Source of the DNA: Oscillospiraceae bacterium
Lineage (GTDB): Bacteria > Bacillota > Clostridia > Oscillospirales > Oscillospiraceae
DNA length: 64,000 nt
Direction of reading: 5' to 3'
Assembly: GCA_902760845.1 (NCBI GenBank)
Contig: CACWHX010000004.1
Coordinates: 27,367 to 91,366 of the forward strand
The notes below the pieces were generated by a model. That model made no database searches, was not told the origin of the DNA, and was given only the letters and a program-made list of their open reading frames with translations. Positions 51,304 through 61,213 of the stretch are shown here, in pieces; position 1 is the stretch's first letter, and the number at the start of each line of letters is the position of its first letter. The translations under genes were made by a program, and so were the position numbers.

Positions 51304-51395
51304 ACTTGTTCTTTTTCCGTCGATGTGGTAATATACTGATTTAGGGTTACATAATGCATGTAGTTCCCGCAACAATTTCTTCGGAGGTATCGTTT

Positions 51396-52232
51396 GTGAC
51401 GATTTGGAACGCCATTCTTCTGGGACTGGTGCAGGGCATTGCGGAGTTTCTGCCGATCTCCAGCTCCGGGCATCTGTCGGTTTTGCAAAATCTGTTTCAT
51501 ATGTCCACCACGGAGGATGGCCATATGTTCTTTGATGTGCTGCTTCATTTCGGCACGCTTGTTTCCATCTGCATCGTCTATTGGAGCGACATTACCGCGA
51601 TGGTCCGCGAGACGATTCAGTTTTTCCGGAACGCGGGGAGACCCGCCGCCGAGCGGCAGACCCGCCTCCCGGCGGCGCGGCTGGTGCTGATGATTCTGAT
51701 CGCGACGCTGCCGCTCATTCTGATCCTGCCGATCAAGGACCGGGTGGAGCAGCTTTATTACCATACGTTCGCCATCGGCATGTTTTTTGTCATCACGGGC
51801 TTTATCCTGTTTGTGTCGGACAAAATGCCGGCCGGCAAGCGCACGGAAAAGACCATGCGCGTGAAGGATGCGCTTGTCATCGGGCTCTGCCAGTGCGTGG
51901 CGACGATCCCCGGCATTTCCCGCTCCGGCAGCACGATCACGGCCGGCATGGCAACGGGCCTGAACCGGGACTTCGCCGTGAAGTTTTCCTTCATGATGTC
52001 GATCCCCGCGGTGCTTGGCGCAATGCTGCTCAACCTGATCGACGCGATCAAAACCGGCGTTGACGCTTCGCTCCTGCCGGCGTATCTGATCGGCACGGTC
52101 GTCTCCACGGTGACCGGCGTGTTTGCAATCAAGCTCGTCAAGCGCATCACAAGCAAGGGGAAGTTCGGCAATTTTGCCTACTACTGCTGGGGTGTCGGCG
52201 CGCTGACGATCATTCTTTCCCTGATTTTCTAA
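51396..52232 (+). CDS. uppP: Undecaprenyl-diphosphate phosphatase
   Basis: 278-residue membrane protein of the BacA family. Signature motifs: QGIAEFLPISSSGHL near the N-terminus and PGISRSGSTITAG in the middle, which form the phosphatase site. It recycles the lipid carrier for wall synthesis and confers bacitracin tolerance when abundant. Start is GTG, placed after CGGAGGTATCGTTT; an upstream ATG lacks a site. A possible -10 TATACT lies at 51332-51337. Confidence 0.95.
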   Translation: MTIWNAILLGLVQGIAEFLPISSSGHLSVLQNLFHMSTTEDGHMFFDVLLHFGTLVSICIVYWSDITAMVRETIQFFRNAGRPAAERQTRLPAARLVLMILIATLPLILILPIKDRVEQLYYHTFAIGMFFVITGFILFVSDKMPAGKRTEKTMRVKDALVIGLCQCVATIPGISRSGSTITAGMATGLNRDFAVKFSFMMSIPAVLGAMLLNLIDAIKTGVDASLLPAYLIGTVVSTVTGVFAIKLVKRITSKGKFGNFAYYCWGVGALTIILSLIF

Positions 52233-52244
52233 GAGGTTATCGCC

Positions 52245-54830
52245 ATGGCAAAAGCAACTTCGGGAGCATCCCAAAAGAACAACACAAAAAAACCGGCTGC
52301 GAGGAAGAGTACGGCGTCAAAAAAAGGAGGCGCCTCCGCGCCGGAGCCGTCGTATCTGCAGCGCAACTGGCCGTATGCGCTCGTGTGCGCGCTGCTGGCG
52401 CTGCTGGCCTTTCTCGGCTTCTTTACGGTAGACGGCTTCGTCGTCGCGTATTTCTGCGCCTTTCTCAAGGGTGTGATCGGCTATGGCTTCTGGCTGTTCC
52501 CGTTCGCGCTGGCGCTGCTGGCGTGGACGCTAGTGAGCAGGCGGCACGAGCGGTTTGTGCTGCGCATCGTGTCCGCGCTGCTGCTGCCGCTTCTGTTCGG
52601 CGCCCTGCTGCATCTGATGCTGTGTCACGACGCATTCACGACGGCGGACTTCCGCGCGGTCGTGGGAGAGCTGTATGCAAGCGGCAAGCTGCTCACGAGC
52701 GGCGGTGTCGTCTCCGGCGGAATCGCCCTGCTGCTCAAGGCGGCGCTCAGCGTCTATGCGGCCATTCCCGTGGTGCTGCTCGTGTTTTTGTATTTCCTGA
52801 TGTGCAGCCTGAATCTCACGATCGGCAAAATCGTCTCGTGGTCGCGGGAGCACGCGGCGGAAAAATACGTTCCCGCCGAGGAGGATCTCACGCCGGTTGA
52901 CGGCGGAGAGCCGGAGCCGTACGAGGAGCTTCCGGAGACGGAGCCCGCGCCGTCCCGCCGCCGGAGGGCGCCGGAAAAGCCGGTCGCGAAGAAGAAATTT
53001 ATCGACATCCCGCTCGACAATGAGCCGGGTATCCGGGCGGATACGGACGAGCCCCTGGAGCCGCTTTCCCCCGTGCGCAGAAAGAACGCGAAGGGTACCG
53101 GCGCGGAGACGCGCGGCGTCGCGCCGCTCTCCGTGGAGGAGGCGGCCGATCTCGCGGGCGTCACCGTGGCGGATTCTTCAGAGGGCGAGCTGGTAAGCAG
53201 CGCCCGGGCCGCAAGACGGGTTTCGGCGGAGGACGCCGCCTCAGAGGCGGCGGTAATCACGGCCGCCATCGAGAGCGAAAACGCCGACCACGCCCAGTAT
53301 CAGTTTCCGTCGGTCGGCCTGCTGCGCGCCGGCACTCGCAGCCAGGCGGACGCCACGGAGGAGATTCGCTTCAACCGCGAGCGGCTGGACACTGCGCTCA
53401 CGAGTTTCGGCGTGAACGCCGCCATCCGGGATATTACGCGCGGCCCCACCGTGACGCGCTACGACCTGGAGTTGGAGGCGGGCGTGAAGCTCAATAAGAT
53501 CACGAACCTCTCCGGGGACCTTGCGCTGGCGCTCGGCGTGGAAAACGTGCGCATTGCCCCGGTGCCGGACAAGATCTCCACCGTCGGCATCGAGGTGCCG
53601 AACAAGGTCGTGAGCATGGTGCGCCTGCGCGATATCATCGACACGCAGGAGTTTCGCAATGCCAAGTCAAAGGTATCCTTCGCCGTCGGCAAGGACATCA
53701 GCGGCAGCAACATCATCGGCAACATCTCCAAGCTGCCGCATATGCTCATCGCCGGCACGACCGGCTCGGGCAAATCGGTGTGCATGAACTCGCTCATTCT
53801 GAGCCTGCTATATAAGGCGACGCCGGACGAGGTGCGCCTGATTATGATCGACCCGAAGATGGTGGAATTTGGCGTCTATAACGGCATCCCGCATCTCTAT
53901 ATTCCGGTTGTGACCGATCCGAAAAAGGCCGCCGGCGCCCTGCAGTGGGCGGTGGTGGAGATGCTGAAGCGCTACCGCCTGTTCTCTGAATCGCAGGTGC
54001 GCGATCTCGCGTCGTACAACGAGCTGCAGCGCGCCGACCCTGACGGCGAGACGCTGCCGCAGGTCGTCATCGTCATCGACGAGCTGGCCGATCTCATGCT
54101 CTGCGCGGCCAAAGAAGTAGAGGAGAGCATCTGCCGCGTGGCGCAGATGGGCCGCGCCGCCGGCATGCACCTGATTATCGCGACGCAGCGCCCCTCGGCG
54201 GATGTCATCACCGGGCTGATGAAAGCGAACATTCCGAGCCGCATTGCGCTCTCGGTCTCCTCGGCGCTGGAGAGCCGCATCATTCTGGACAGTCAGGGCG
54301 CGGAAAAGCTGATCGGCAACGGCGACATGCTCTATTCGCCCATCAGCATCGGCAAGCCCCTGCGCGTGCAGGGCGCGTTCGTCTCCGACGAGGAGCGCGA
54401 GGAGGTCATCAACTTTATCAAGCAGAACTCCGAGGCCCAGTACAGCGATGATATTCTCGCCCAGGTGGAGCAGAACGCCGCGAAGAATGATGAAAAATCC
54501 GGCGGCGACAGCGCTCCGACGGAAAAGGGCAGCGACTATGACGAGCTGCTGCCGCAGGCGGTGGACGTCATTCTGGAGACGAATCAGGCGTCGGTTTCCA
54601 TGCTGCAGCGCCGGCTGAAGCTCGGGTATTCGCGCGCGGCGCGTCTGGTCGATCAGATGGAGGAAATGGGCGTGGTCGGGCCGTTCGAGGGCTCGAAGCC
54701 GCGCAAGATCCTCATTACAAAGCAACAGTGGCAGGAGATGCAGTACGTTCAGGGCACCGCGCCCGGCGAGGTACTGCAGACGCAGATGGAGTTTGCGTCG
54801 GACGAAGAGGAAGACGAGGATGAACTATGA
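52245..54830 (+). CDS. ftsK: DNA translocase FtsK/SpoIIIE
   Basis: 861 residues. Low-complexity basic N-terminus, four membrane segments (about 45-190), an acidic/variable linker (about 200-370), then the motor: Walker A AGTTGSGKSVCMN (about 504), Walker B VVIVIDELADLMLC, and PSADVITGLMKANIPSRIA. A C-terminal winged-helix gamma domain (SVSMLQRRLKLGYSRAARLVDQME) reads KOPS-like sites. Pumps DNA through the division or sporulation septum. RBS GAGGTTATCGCC. Confidence 0.96.
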   Translation: MAKATSGASQKNNTKKPAARKSTASKKGGASAPEPSYLQRNWPYALVCALLALLAFLGFFTVDGFVVAYFCAFLKGVIGYGFWLFPFALALLAWTLVSRRHERFVLRIVSALLLPLLFGALLHLMLCHDAFTTADFRAVVGELYASGKLLTSGGVVSGGIALLLKAALSVYAAIPVVLLVFLYFLMCSLNLTIGKIVSWSREHAAEKYVPAEEDLTPVDGGEPEPYEELPETEPAPSRRRRAPEKPVAKKKFIDIPLDNEPGIRADTDEPLEPLSPVRRKNAKGTGAETRGVAPLSVEEAADLAGVTVADSSEGELVSSARAARRVSAEDAASEAAVITAAIESENADHAQYQFPSVGLLRAGTRSQADATEEIRFNRERLDTALTSFGVNAAIRDITRGPTVTRYDLELEAGVKLNKITNLSGDLALALGVENVRIAPVPDKISTVGIEVPNKVVSMVRLRDIIDTQEFRNAKSKVSFAVGKDISGSNIIGNISKLPHMLIAGTTGSGKSVCMNSLILSLLYKATPDEVRLIMIDPKMVEFGVYNGIPHLYIPVVTDPKKAAGALQWAVVEMLKRYRLFSESQVRDLASYNELQRADPDGETLPQVVIVIDELADLMLCAAKEVEESICRVAQMGRAAGMHLIIATQRPSADVITGLMKANIPSRIALSVSSALESRIILDSQGAEKLIGNGDMLYSPISIGKPLRVQGAFVSDEEREEVINFIKQNSEAQYSDDILAQVEQNAAKNDEKSGGDSAPTEKGSDYDELLPQAVDVILETNQASVSMLQRRLKLGYSRAARLVDQMEEMGVVGPFEGSKPRKILITKQQWQEMQYVQGTAPGEVLQTQMEFASDEEEDEDEL

Positions 54831-55287
54831 TTCCAAAACGGGGCGGCCTGAAAACCGCCCCGTCGGCACAATTGTATATCAGGCCGTTTCGGCCTTTTTG
54901 CCGGAAATGCCGCCGGAGCAGGTAAACACGCTCAGCGTGCTTGCCCTGGCGCATATCGGGGATGGGGTGTATGAGCTCATGATGCGCACGGCGCTCGCGC
55001 AGGCGGGCGTCACCGCGGCGCATGAGCTTCACCGCGAGACGGTGCGCCGCGTGAACGCCCCGGCGCAGGCCAAGGCGGTTGGGGCGGTTCTTCCCGCGCT
55101 GACGGAGGAGGAGCTTGCCGTCTACAAGCGCGGCCGTAACGCGAAGGTGAACGCCATTCCGCAGCGCGCCGCCGTCGCGGAATATCACGCAGCGACCGGG
55201 CTGGAGGCGCTCTTTGGCTGGCTCTGGCTGCAGGGAAGGGCCGAGCGACTTTGCACGCTGTTCAACCTGCTTGCGGAGGTGCTGTGA
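54820..55287 (+). CDS. mrnC: Mini-ribonuclease III
   Basis: 155 residues, an RNase III catalytic domain without a dsRNA-binding domain. Motifs: LALAHIGDGVYELMMRTAL (conserved Asp/Glu of the active site), KRGRNAKVN and a C-terminal EALFGWLWLQG. It trims 23S rRNA ends in Bacillus. Start set at the ATG that overlaps the ftsK stop by 11 bases; an upstream start would overlap more. The stop lies one base before the next start. Confidence 0.9.
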   Translation: MNYDSKTGRPENRPVGTIVYQAVSAFLPEMPPEQVNTLSVLALAHIGDGVYELMMRTALAQAGVTAAHELHRETVRRVNAPAQAKAVGAVLPALTEEELAVYKRGRNAKVNAIPQRAAVAEYHAATGLEALFGWLWLQGRAERLCTLFNLLAEVL

Positions 55288-55288
55288 C

Positions 55289-57049
55289 ATGCCGCTGGAC
55301 GCTGTGTTTCTGACCGGGCTGACGCGGGAGCTTTCCGCGCGGATCACCGGTGCGAAGATCGACAAGGTGCAGCAGCCGGAGCGCGATCTGCTGCTGCTCT
55401 CGCTGCGGATGCCGGGCGGCAGCGGGAAGCTGCTCCTGCACGGCGGCGTCGGCAGCGCGCGCGTGCACTTGACCGAGGGGCGTTTTGAAAATCCGGCGGA
55501 GCCGCCCATGTTCTGCATGCTCCTGCGCAAGCATCTGACCGGCGCGCGCATTGCGCGCGTGGAGCAGCCGCACGATGAGCGGATGCTCATTTTGCATCTG
55601 GATACGCGCGACGAGCTTGGAACGCCCGTGCAAAAGCAGCTCGTGACGGAGATGCTTGGCCGACAGTCCAACATCATTCTGGTGGGGCCGGACGGCGTGA
55701 TTCTCGATTGCATGCGCCGCGTGGATACCGCCATGAGCGAGACGCGGCCGATCCTGCCGGGGATGCGATACCGCCTGCCGCCGCGCCAGGATAAGCCCGC
55801 GCTGTTTGACACCGCGCCGGAGACGCGCGCGGCGCTGCTTGACGCGGCGGAACCGGGCGCGGCACTGGATCAATGGCTGCTGCACACGTTTTCCGGGCTC
55901 TCGCCGCTGCTGTGCAGGGAGCTTTGCTACCGCGCGTTTGGAGACGCCAGCCCGCGCTTTGAGACCATGACGTCCGAGCGGCGCGCGGCGCTGCTCGCGC
56001 AGCTGGACGCGCTGGTTGCCCGCGTCGCAGCCGGTGAGCTGGAGCCGGTCCTGCTGCTTGACGGGGAAAAGCCGAAGGACTTCAGCTTTCTGCCCATCCG
56101 GCAGTATGGCGGCGCGCTCACGTGCAGCGTGCGGGAGAGCTTTTCGGCGCTGCTGGACGAGTTTTATCTCCGCCGGGATCGAGCGGAGGCCATGCGCCGC
56201 CGCTCACAGGCGCTTACGCGCACGGTCAGGACCACGCGCGACCGCACGGCAAAGAAGCTGGCGCTGCAGCGCGAGGAGCTGCGCCGCAGCGCGGATCGCG
56301 AGACGCTGCGGCGAAAGGCCGATCTCATTACCGCGAATCTCTATCGCATGAAAAAGGGCGACTGCGTCCTGTGCGCGGAGGATTTTTATGCCGACGGCTG
56401 CCCGGAGGTCGAAATCCCGCTCGACCCGCTGAAAACGCCGCAGCAAAACGCCGCGGCGCTCTATAAGCGGTATCAGAAGGCGAAGACCGCCGAGCGGCAT
56501 CTCACCGGGCTGATCGCGGAGGCGGAGCAGAGCCTGCGCTATCTCGACAGCGTGCTGGACGAGCTTCAGCGCGCCGGGAGCGAGCAGGACCTCGCGGAGA
56601 TTCGCAATGAGCTGCGCGCGGCCGGCTATCTCCGGCGGGAGAAGGCCTCGAAACGGGAAAAATCGCAGCCGCGCGCGCCGCTGCGGTTCGTCTCCGACTC
56701 CGGCTATGAGATTCTCGTCGGCCGCTCCAACACGCAAAACGACGAGCTGACGCACCGAATCGCCCGCCGGACGGATATCTGGTTGCATGTGCAGAAGATT
56801 CACGGCTCGCACGTCATCATCCGCGCGCGGGACAGCACGCCGGATGAGCAGACGCTTGCGCAGGCGGCATCGCTCGCGGTCTATTTCTCGCAGGCGCGCG
56901 GCGGCGGAAAAACGCCCGTGGACTACACGATGGCGCGATGCGTACGAAAACCGTCCGGAGCGCTGCCGGGCATGGTTCTCTACACAGAGTACCAAACAAT
57001 CCTCGCCGAGAGCGACGAACCGCTCGCACACCGGCTGCAAAAGCGGTAA
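55289..57049 (+). CDS. rqcH: NFACT family protein, ribosome quality control RqcH-like
   Basis: 586 residues. NFACT-N domain (LDAVFLTGLTRELSARITGAKIDKVQQPE), a central helix-hairpin and long coiled-coil region (about 330-455 with many Arg), and the C-terminal NFACT-R domain (DIWLHVQKIHGSHVIIRA). RqcH binds stalled large subunits and adds Ala tails; older names are fibronectin-binding protein FbpA. RBS GGAGG before the ATG. Last gene of the run from uppP. Confidence 0.92.
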   Translation: MPLDAVFLTGLTRELSARITGAKIDKVQQPERDLLLLSLRMPGGSGKLLLHGGVGSARVHLTEGRFENPAEPPMFCMLLRKHLTGARIARVEQPHDERMLILHLDTRDELGTPVQKQLVTEMLGRQSNIILVGPDGVILDCMRRVDTAMSETRPILPGMRYRLPPRQDKPALFDTAPETRAALLDAAEPGAALDQWLLHTFSGLSPLLCRELCYRAFGDASPRFETMTSERRAALLAQLDALVARVAAGELEPVLLLDGEKPKDFSFLPIRQYGGALTCSVRESFSALLDEFYLRRDRAEAMRRRSQALTRTVRTTRDRTAKKLALQREELRRSADRETLRRKADLITANLYRMKKGDCVLCAEDFYADGCPEVEIPLDPLKTPQQNAAALYKRYQKAKTAERHLTGLIAEAEQSLRYLDSVLDELQRAGSEQDLAEIRNELRAAGYLRREKASKREKSQPRAPLRFVSDSGYEILVGRSNTQNDELTHRIARRTDIWLHVQKIHGSHVIIRARDSTPDEQTLAQAASLAVYFSQARGGGKTPVDYTMARCVRKPSGALPGMVLYTEYQTILAESDEPLAHRLQKR

Positions 57050-57067
57050 GAATCAAGAATCATAAAC

Positions 57068-57105
57068 GCCCGCGCGCTGCAGAGTTCGTTCTACAGCGCG
57101 CGGGC
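57068..57105 (+). terminator. Hairpin after rqcH
   Basis: 12-bp GC stem (57068-57079 with 57094-57105), no clear T tail. May be a weak terminator. Confidence 0.45.
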
Positions 57106-57129
57106 TGGAAACAGGGGTTTATCTCAATT

Positions 57130-57168
57130 GCAGGCGCGGCATCGCGGTTCTGAAAATGCCGCCCCTGC
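57130..57168 (-). terminator. Hairpin after the YkvI-family gene
   Basis: 13-bp stem with one mismatch (57130-57142 with 57156-57168), eight bases after the minus-strand stop; tail poor. Confidence 0.4.
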
Positions 57169-57175
57169 ATGGAGA

Positions 57176-58360
57176 TCAGGTGGCCTCGTTGTTCTTATGC
57201 CTGCTGATTTTGTGCACGCCAATAGAAATCATCGGGATGACGTAGACAATCAGGAAGCCCCAACAGATCGTGCCGTAGCCCTTGGCGATCAACGCGGTCA
57301 GGCCGAAGGTGGAGACCGCGACGCCAACGAGTGTCAGACCGACGGCCACGACGGGCCGCATCCATTTCGGCGATTCCCTGCCGCCCTTGCCGGCGGCGAT
57401 CTCAATACGGTCGTCCACCGCCTTGATAAAGCCGGAGCCGGTCTCGATCAGCGTGCCGAAGAGGACGATCTCGAAGATGACAAACAGCCACTGCATGTTG
57501 ATCTTGCCGAAGATTGCGGAAACGGCCGTGCTATTGTTGGTGGCGTTGTAGACCGCCTCGGGCAGCATGCCGCCCATGGCAAACAGCAGCAGTACTGCCG
57601 GGATGACACCGATGGCGCCGGCGAGCAGCCCGCATACGACTGCCTGCTTGCGCGTCTCGCACGCGCGTACGGTGTAAAGGATGGCGGGAATGATACCGAG
57701 GTTATAGAACGAGTACTTAAAGCCGTCCACGACGGCGCTGCCGATGCTCTGACCGCCGACCGTCTGGGAGACGGTCTCTCCGGCGGCGTTCACAAACGAG
57801 CCGGTGTATTCACCTGTACCGGCAGAGAACGCCGCGCTGATCGCGGAGCTGAATTTCACAAAGCAGATAATCATGAACAGCGCGTACACGACGTATAAGA
57901 CATAGGACCAGAAGGAGAGAACCTTCTCGATGGTCTCGGTGCCGCGCAGGATAAGATAGATGATGCCAAGCGAAAGAATGATGACACCGGTCCAGCCGGT
58001 CCAGCCGGTGAGACTTTCGATCATGCTGCTCGCAGTGGCGTTGATGACGCCGAGGACGATGAGCATCAGGATGATGTAGCAGATCTCATACAGGATACCG
58101 ACCTTGCCGAGCAGCTGGCGACTCATGGAGTTGTAGTCAAATGTCTGAAATACGCGGCAAAACTCAAATGTGATCGCGGCCAGAATGGCCCACACAAGCA
58201 TGGTCACGACCATGCCGATCAGACCGCCCTTTATGCCATGCACGCCAAAATACTGCGCGATCTCATTGCCCGTGCCGTAGCCGCCGCCAATGACGACGGA
58301 TTGGAACAGAAAGCCCGGCACCAAATACCGGAACAGTCCAAATTTTTTCTTGGTTTCCAT
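57176..58360 (-). CDS. YkvI-family membrane transporter
   Basis: 394 residues, about ten to eleven membrane segments, N-terminal FLFQSVVIGGGYGTGNEIAQ motif of the APC/NSS-like superfamily. It is only distantly similar to the paralogue at 44089-45258. Start at the second ATG, seven bases after GAGAGGAG. It lies 145 bases after the PLP enzyme gene on the same strand, so substrate and enzyme are probably linked; an amino-acid substrate is likely (inference). Confidence 0.85.
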   Translation of the reverse strand: METKKKFGLFRYLVPGFLFQSVVIGGGYGTGNEIAQYFGVHGIKGGLIGMVVTMLVWAILAAITFEFCRVFQTFDYNSMSRQLLGKVGILYEICYIILMLIVLGVINATASSMIESLTGWTGWTGVIILSLGIIYLILRGTETIEKVLSFWSYVLYVVYALFMIICFVKFSSAISAAFSAGTGEYTGSFVNAAGETVSQTVGGQSIGSAVVDGFKYSFYNLGIIPAILYTVRACETRKQAVVCGLLAGAIGVIPAVLLLFAMGGMLPEAVYNATNNSTAVSAIFGKINMQWLFVIFEIVLFGTLIETGSGFIKAVDDRIEIAAGKGGRESPKWMRPVVAVGLTLVGVAVSTFGLTALIAKGYGTICWGFLIVYVIPMISIGVHKISRHKNNEAT

Positions 58361-58505
58361 ACACATGCTCCTCTCTCGTTTGCCGCAACGGCACCGCGTC
58401 TCCTCCGCGCGCGGAGATCTGATAGAACCGCCTGTCATCCTCCGCCCGCCGGTGCGTCTCGCCGATTACGAACGTATGCAAACCGCTGCCGCGGTGATTG
58501 CCGTA

Positions 58506-59852
58506 CTACCAGCCCGCGCGATACGCGAAAACGTCGTCAGGAATGGTTCCTGCCTTGAAATCGTCCATCGCGTCTCCGATGATCTGAAACGCCTTGCGAA
58601 TCTGTTCGCTCGTAATGACCAACGGTGGCTGAACGCGCAGGATGTTTCCCGCCAGAGAAATCACGATCAGCCCCCTTTCGTAGGCGCGGAACAAAACCTT
58701 GAACGTGGCGTCATTATTTGCCGCCTTGGAGCCGCCGTTCGTCGGGTCGCAGACACCGATGCCCATCGACATACCAACGTTTCGCACGAACTGTACCATA
58801 TCGGGGTGCCGCGCGCGCAGTGCCGCCGCTTCAGCCTCAAGCGTTTCGATGTGCTCGCGCAGCATGGCCTGAAATTCTTCAGACTGGTAGACGTCGAACG
58901 CCGCGCTGCCCGCTGCGCACGCAAGCGCATTGCCGCCCAGCGTGAACAGATGCGCCGGGGCGGGGAGGCAGTCCATGATCTCCTCGCGTGCCATGAACGC
59001 GCCGAGCGTCAGGCCGCCGCCGATAGACTTGCCCATGATGATACCATCCGGTACGATGTCGTAATGTTCGATGGAAAAGAACTTGCCCGTGCGGTAAAAC
59101 GCCTGCTGCACCTCCTCGCTGATGAAGAGAATGTCGTTGGCTTTACAGAGCGCGTGGAGCTTTTTCATGAAGATCGGGTGCGCCGGAAGCATACCGCCGT
59201 CGCCCTGGATGGGCTCAATAACGACCGCCGCGACTTCCTCCGCCGGAAGATAGGAGGCCAACGCCCGCTCAAGCGCGGCAAGGCACTCCCGCTCGCAGGT
59301 CGAGTCGTCCACATCGACGCCGAAAAACGGGAAGACATAAATATCAGGCATCATCGGTCCGATGCCCTGATGCATTTTCTCTGAGCATGTCGTCATGGTG
59401 GACGAGGCATAGGTGTTGCCGTGATAGCCGTTTTGGAAAACAATCATCTTGGTCCTGCCCGTGAAGGCGCGGGAGAACTTTATGGCGGCGTCGTTTCCGT
59501 CTGAGCCGCAGTTGCCGAAAGCGATCTTTGCTTTGACGCCGCCGGGATAAACCGATGTGAGTCGTTCGGCATATTCCACCGTCTTTTCGTTGTAGGTGTA
59601 GGCGACGGCGTACTGCGTAAAACGATCCACCTGCTCATGAATCGCCTTTGTCACAGCTGGATGCTGCCCGCCGAGATTCAGCGAAGAGGCGCTGGACAGA
59701 AAGTCAATGTATTCATTGCCGTCGGCGTCCGTAATTACGGCGCCCTCAACCTTTTCGATTGCCAGTGGATAATAGGAAAGGCGCTGACATGGCGCGATGA
59801 CGCGCCTGTCGCGCGCGACGATTTGTGTGCAATTTGGAACTTTCACATTCAT
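58506..59852 (-). CDS. Class III PLP-dependent aminotransferase/epimerase-like enzyme
   Basis: 448 residues. Fold-type I enzyme with PLP Lys275 (IIMGKSIGGG), GNCGSDGNDAAIKFSRAFTG and VIEPIQGDGGM. The closest remembered sequence is the branched-chain amino-acid 2-epimerase of Lactobacillus buchneri, which shares APAHLFT-GN, GLIVISLAGNILR and QPPLVI. The motif usually read DEVQ around residue 247 is EEVQ: Glu replaces the Asp that holds the PLP ring nitrogen, which is unusual. RBS GGAGGAAA. Racemase, GABA-type or other transaminase activity remains open. No recognised partner besides the adjacent transporter. Confidence 0.82.
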   Translation of the reverse strand: MNVKVPNCTQIVARDRRVIAPCQRLSYYPLAIEKVEGAVITDADGNEYIDFLSSASSLNLGGQHPAVTKAIHEQVDRFTQYAVAYTYNEKTVEYAERLTSVYPGGVKAKIAFGNCGSDGNDAAIKFSRAFTGRTKMIVFQNGYHGNTYASSTMTTCSEKMHQGIGPMMPDIYVFPFFGVDVDDSTCERECLAALERALASYLPAEEVAAVVIEPIQGDGGMLPAHPIFMKKLHALCKANDILFISEEVQQAFYRTGKFFSIEHYDIVPDGIIMGKSIGGGLTLGAFMAREEIMDCLPAPAHLFTLGGNALACAAGSAAFDVYQSEEFQAMLREHIETLEAEAAALRARHPDMVQFVRNVGMSMGIGVCDPTNGGSKAANNDATFKVLFRAYERGLIVISLAGNILRVQPPLVITSEQIRKAFQIIGDAMDDFKAGTIPDDVFAYRAGW

Positions 59853-60034
59853 TTTCCTCCGTAATGCGATGCTTTTTTACACACGATATTCCTTTTTGCA
59901 AAGACACGTCTGTTTTGCTGAAAAAAGCATAGCATACTTCCGATTTGCGTGGTCGTTCCGCTTTTCGTTGCAGATGCGTCAAAAAAAGAGACATTATCGT
60001 TTTTCGAACAGAATGCGATGAAAAAAGCGAATAA

Positions 60035-60076
60035 AACCGCATCGGGAGCCGTTTGAAAACGACTCCCGATGCGGTT
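60035..60076 (-). terminator. Terminator of the LysR gene
   Basis: About 18-bp stem (60035-60054 with 60057-60076, one mismatch). Minus-strand tail TTTTATTCGCTTTTTT. It isolates the regulator from the PLP enzyme gene downstream. Confidence 0.85.
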
Positions 60077-60106
60077 GCTTCGACATTCTCAATTTGCAAG
60101 CGCGGC

Positions 60107-61003
60107 TTAATCCGTCAGAATTTCAATGTACTTCTCCGCGATGGGCGACAATTCAAGCCCCTTACACTTGATCCAGCCTGTTTTACAGCGCGGGTAATCG
60201 TTGATGGGAATGAATTTGTAGTCGCTCTTTGCGTAAAGATCGTGGTAGATCTCACGATCATGCGCGTCGATCATGACAGCGTCGGTATCCGCGACCAGCC
60301 GCAGCGCCAGCCCCAGGTCGCTGACGACGTAGCGGCCGCGATACTGCGCCGCCGGAAGAACGCGATGCTCCCATGCGTGATCGGTTGGGGTCGCGTAGTT
60401 TTCCAGGTGCGGGTAATTGCACAGGTCCTTCAGATTGATAAACGACAGCTCGGTGTGATAGAGCGGGTTGCGGGGACCAACCATCGCACCGAGCGTGCGC
60501 TGCGCGATTTCATGATATTCGAGATTCTCATCAGCCAGCTTTCGCAGCGTGACACACTCGCTGTCGGAAAACAGTGTGATGATCCCGATTTCGCACAGCC
60601 CTTCCCGGACGGATTCGATCACCTGGCTGAGCGAAAACTCTTCGATCGACGCCTCCAGCCGCTCGTGAATGTGTTCGCTCAGCAGGACGGCAAACGCATC
60701 GTTTGCCATCGAACAGTACATGCTCGCAATGGAGAGCCGTTTTTTATCGTCGCCGATAGAAACGCGCTGCAAATAGCGGATGCGGCTGCAAATTTCGCAC
60801 GCCTGATTGTACACCGTCGCACCGAACGGCGTCAGACTGACGCCCTTGGAGTGCCGGCTGAAAATTCCACCGCCCAGTTCATCCTCCAGGTTTTTTATAG
60901 AAGTGGAAAGCGACGAGCGCGCGAGATAAAGATCCTTGGCCGCCTCGTTCATGCTGCCGCTTTCCACGATTTTAATCAATTGCTCCAACTGCTCCACCTT
61001 CAT
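60107..61003 (-). CDS. LysR family transcriptional regulator
   Basis: 298 residues. N-terminal winged helix (LEQLIKIVESGSMNEAAKDLYLARSSLSTSI) and a C-terminal effector domain (LSQVIESVREGLCEIGII onward). Start at the second ATG, AAAGGTGG upstream. A TATAAT lies at 61074-61069 on the minus strand. It precedes the PLP enzyme and transporter genes on the same strand but is cut off by a terminator, so it may regulate them in trans (inference). Confidence 0.88.
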   Translation of the reverse strand: MKVEQLEQLIKIVESGSMNEAAKDLYLARSSLSTSIKNLEDELGGGIFSRHSKGVSLTPFGATVYNQACEICSRIRYLQRVSIGDDKKRLSIASMYCSMANDAFAVLLSEHIHERLEASIEEFSLSQVIESVREGLCEIGIITLFSDSECVTLRKLADENLEYHEIAQRTLGAMVGPRNPLYHTELSFINLKDLCNYPHLENYATPTDHAWEHRVLPAAQYRGRYVVSDLGLALRLVADTDAVMIDAHDREIYHDLYAKSDYKFIPINDYPRCKTGWIKCKGLELSPIAEKYIEILTD

Positions 61004-61166
61004 CCGCCAAACCACCTTTCAACAGACGCGCTCATTCTCTGACGTCCTTTGCGCGCGTTCTGAATCCTATTATAGCATGTTATATTCTGAGGGTCTGTTC
61101 GGATTTTTTGGACAATTTATATCACTAAATGAGAAACATAGGCGGACAGTCATTCAGAAAAGCGGC

Positions 61167-61208
61167 AAAGCAGGGATAGAACCCTCCTGTGGATTCTATC
61201 CCTGCTTT
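61167..61208 (-). terminator. Terminator after the racemase gene
   Basis: 15-bp stem (61167-61181 with 61194-61208) starting six bases after the minus-strand stop. The T tail is interrupted (GCCGCTTTTC). Confidence 0.75.
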
Positions 61209-61213
61209 GTGAT

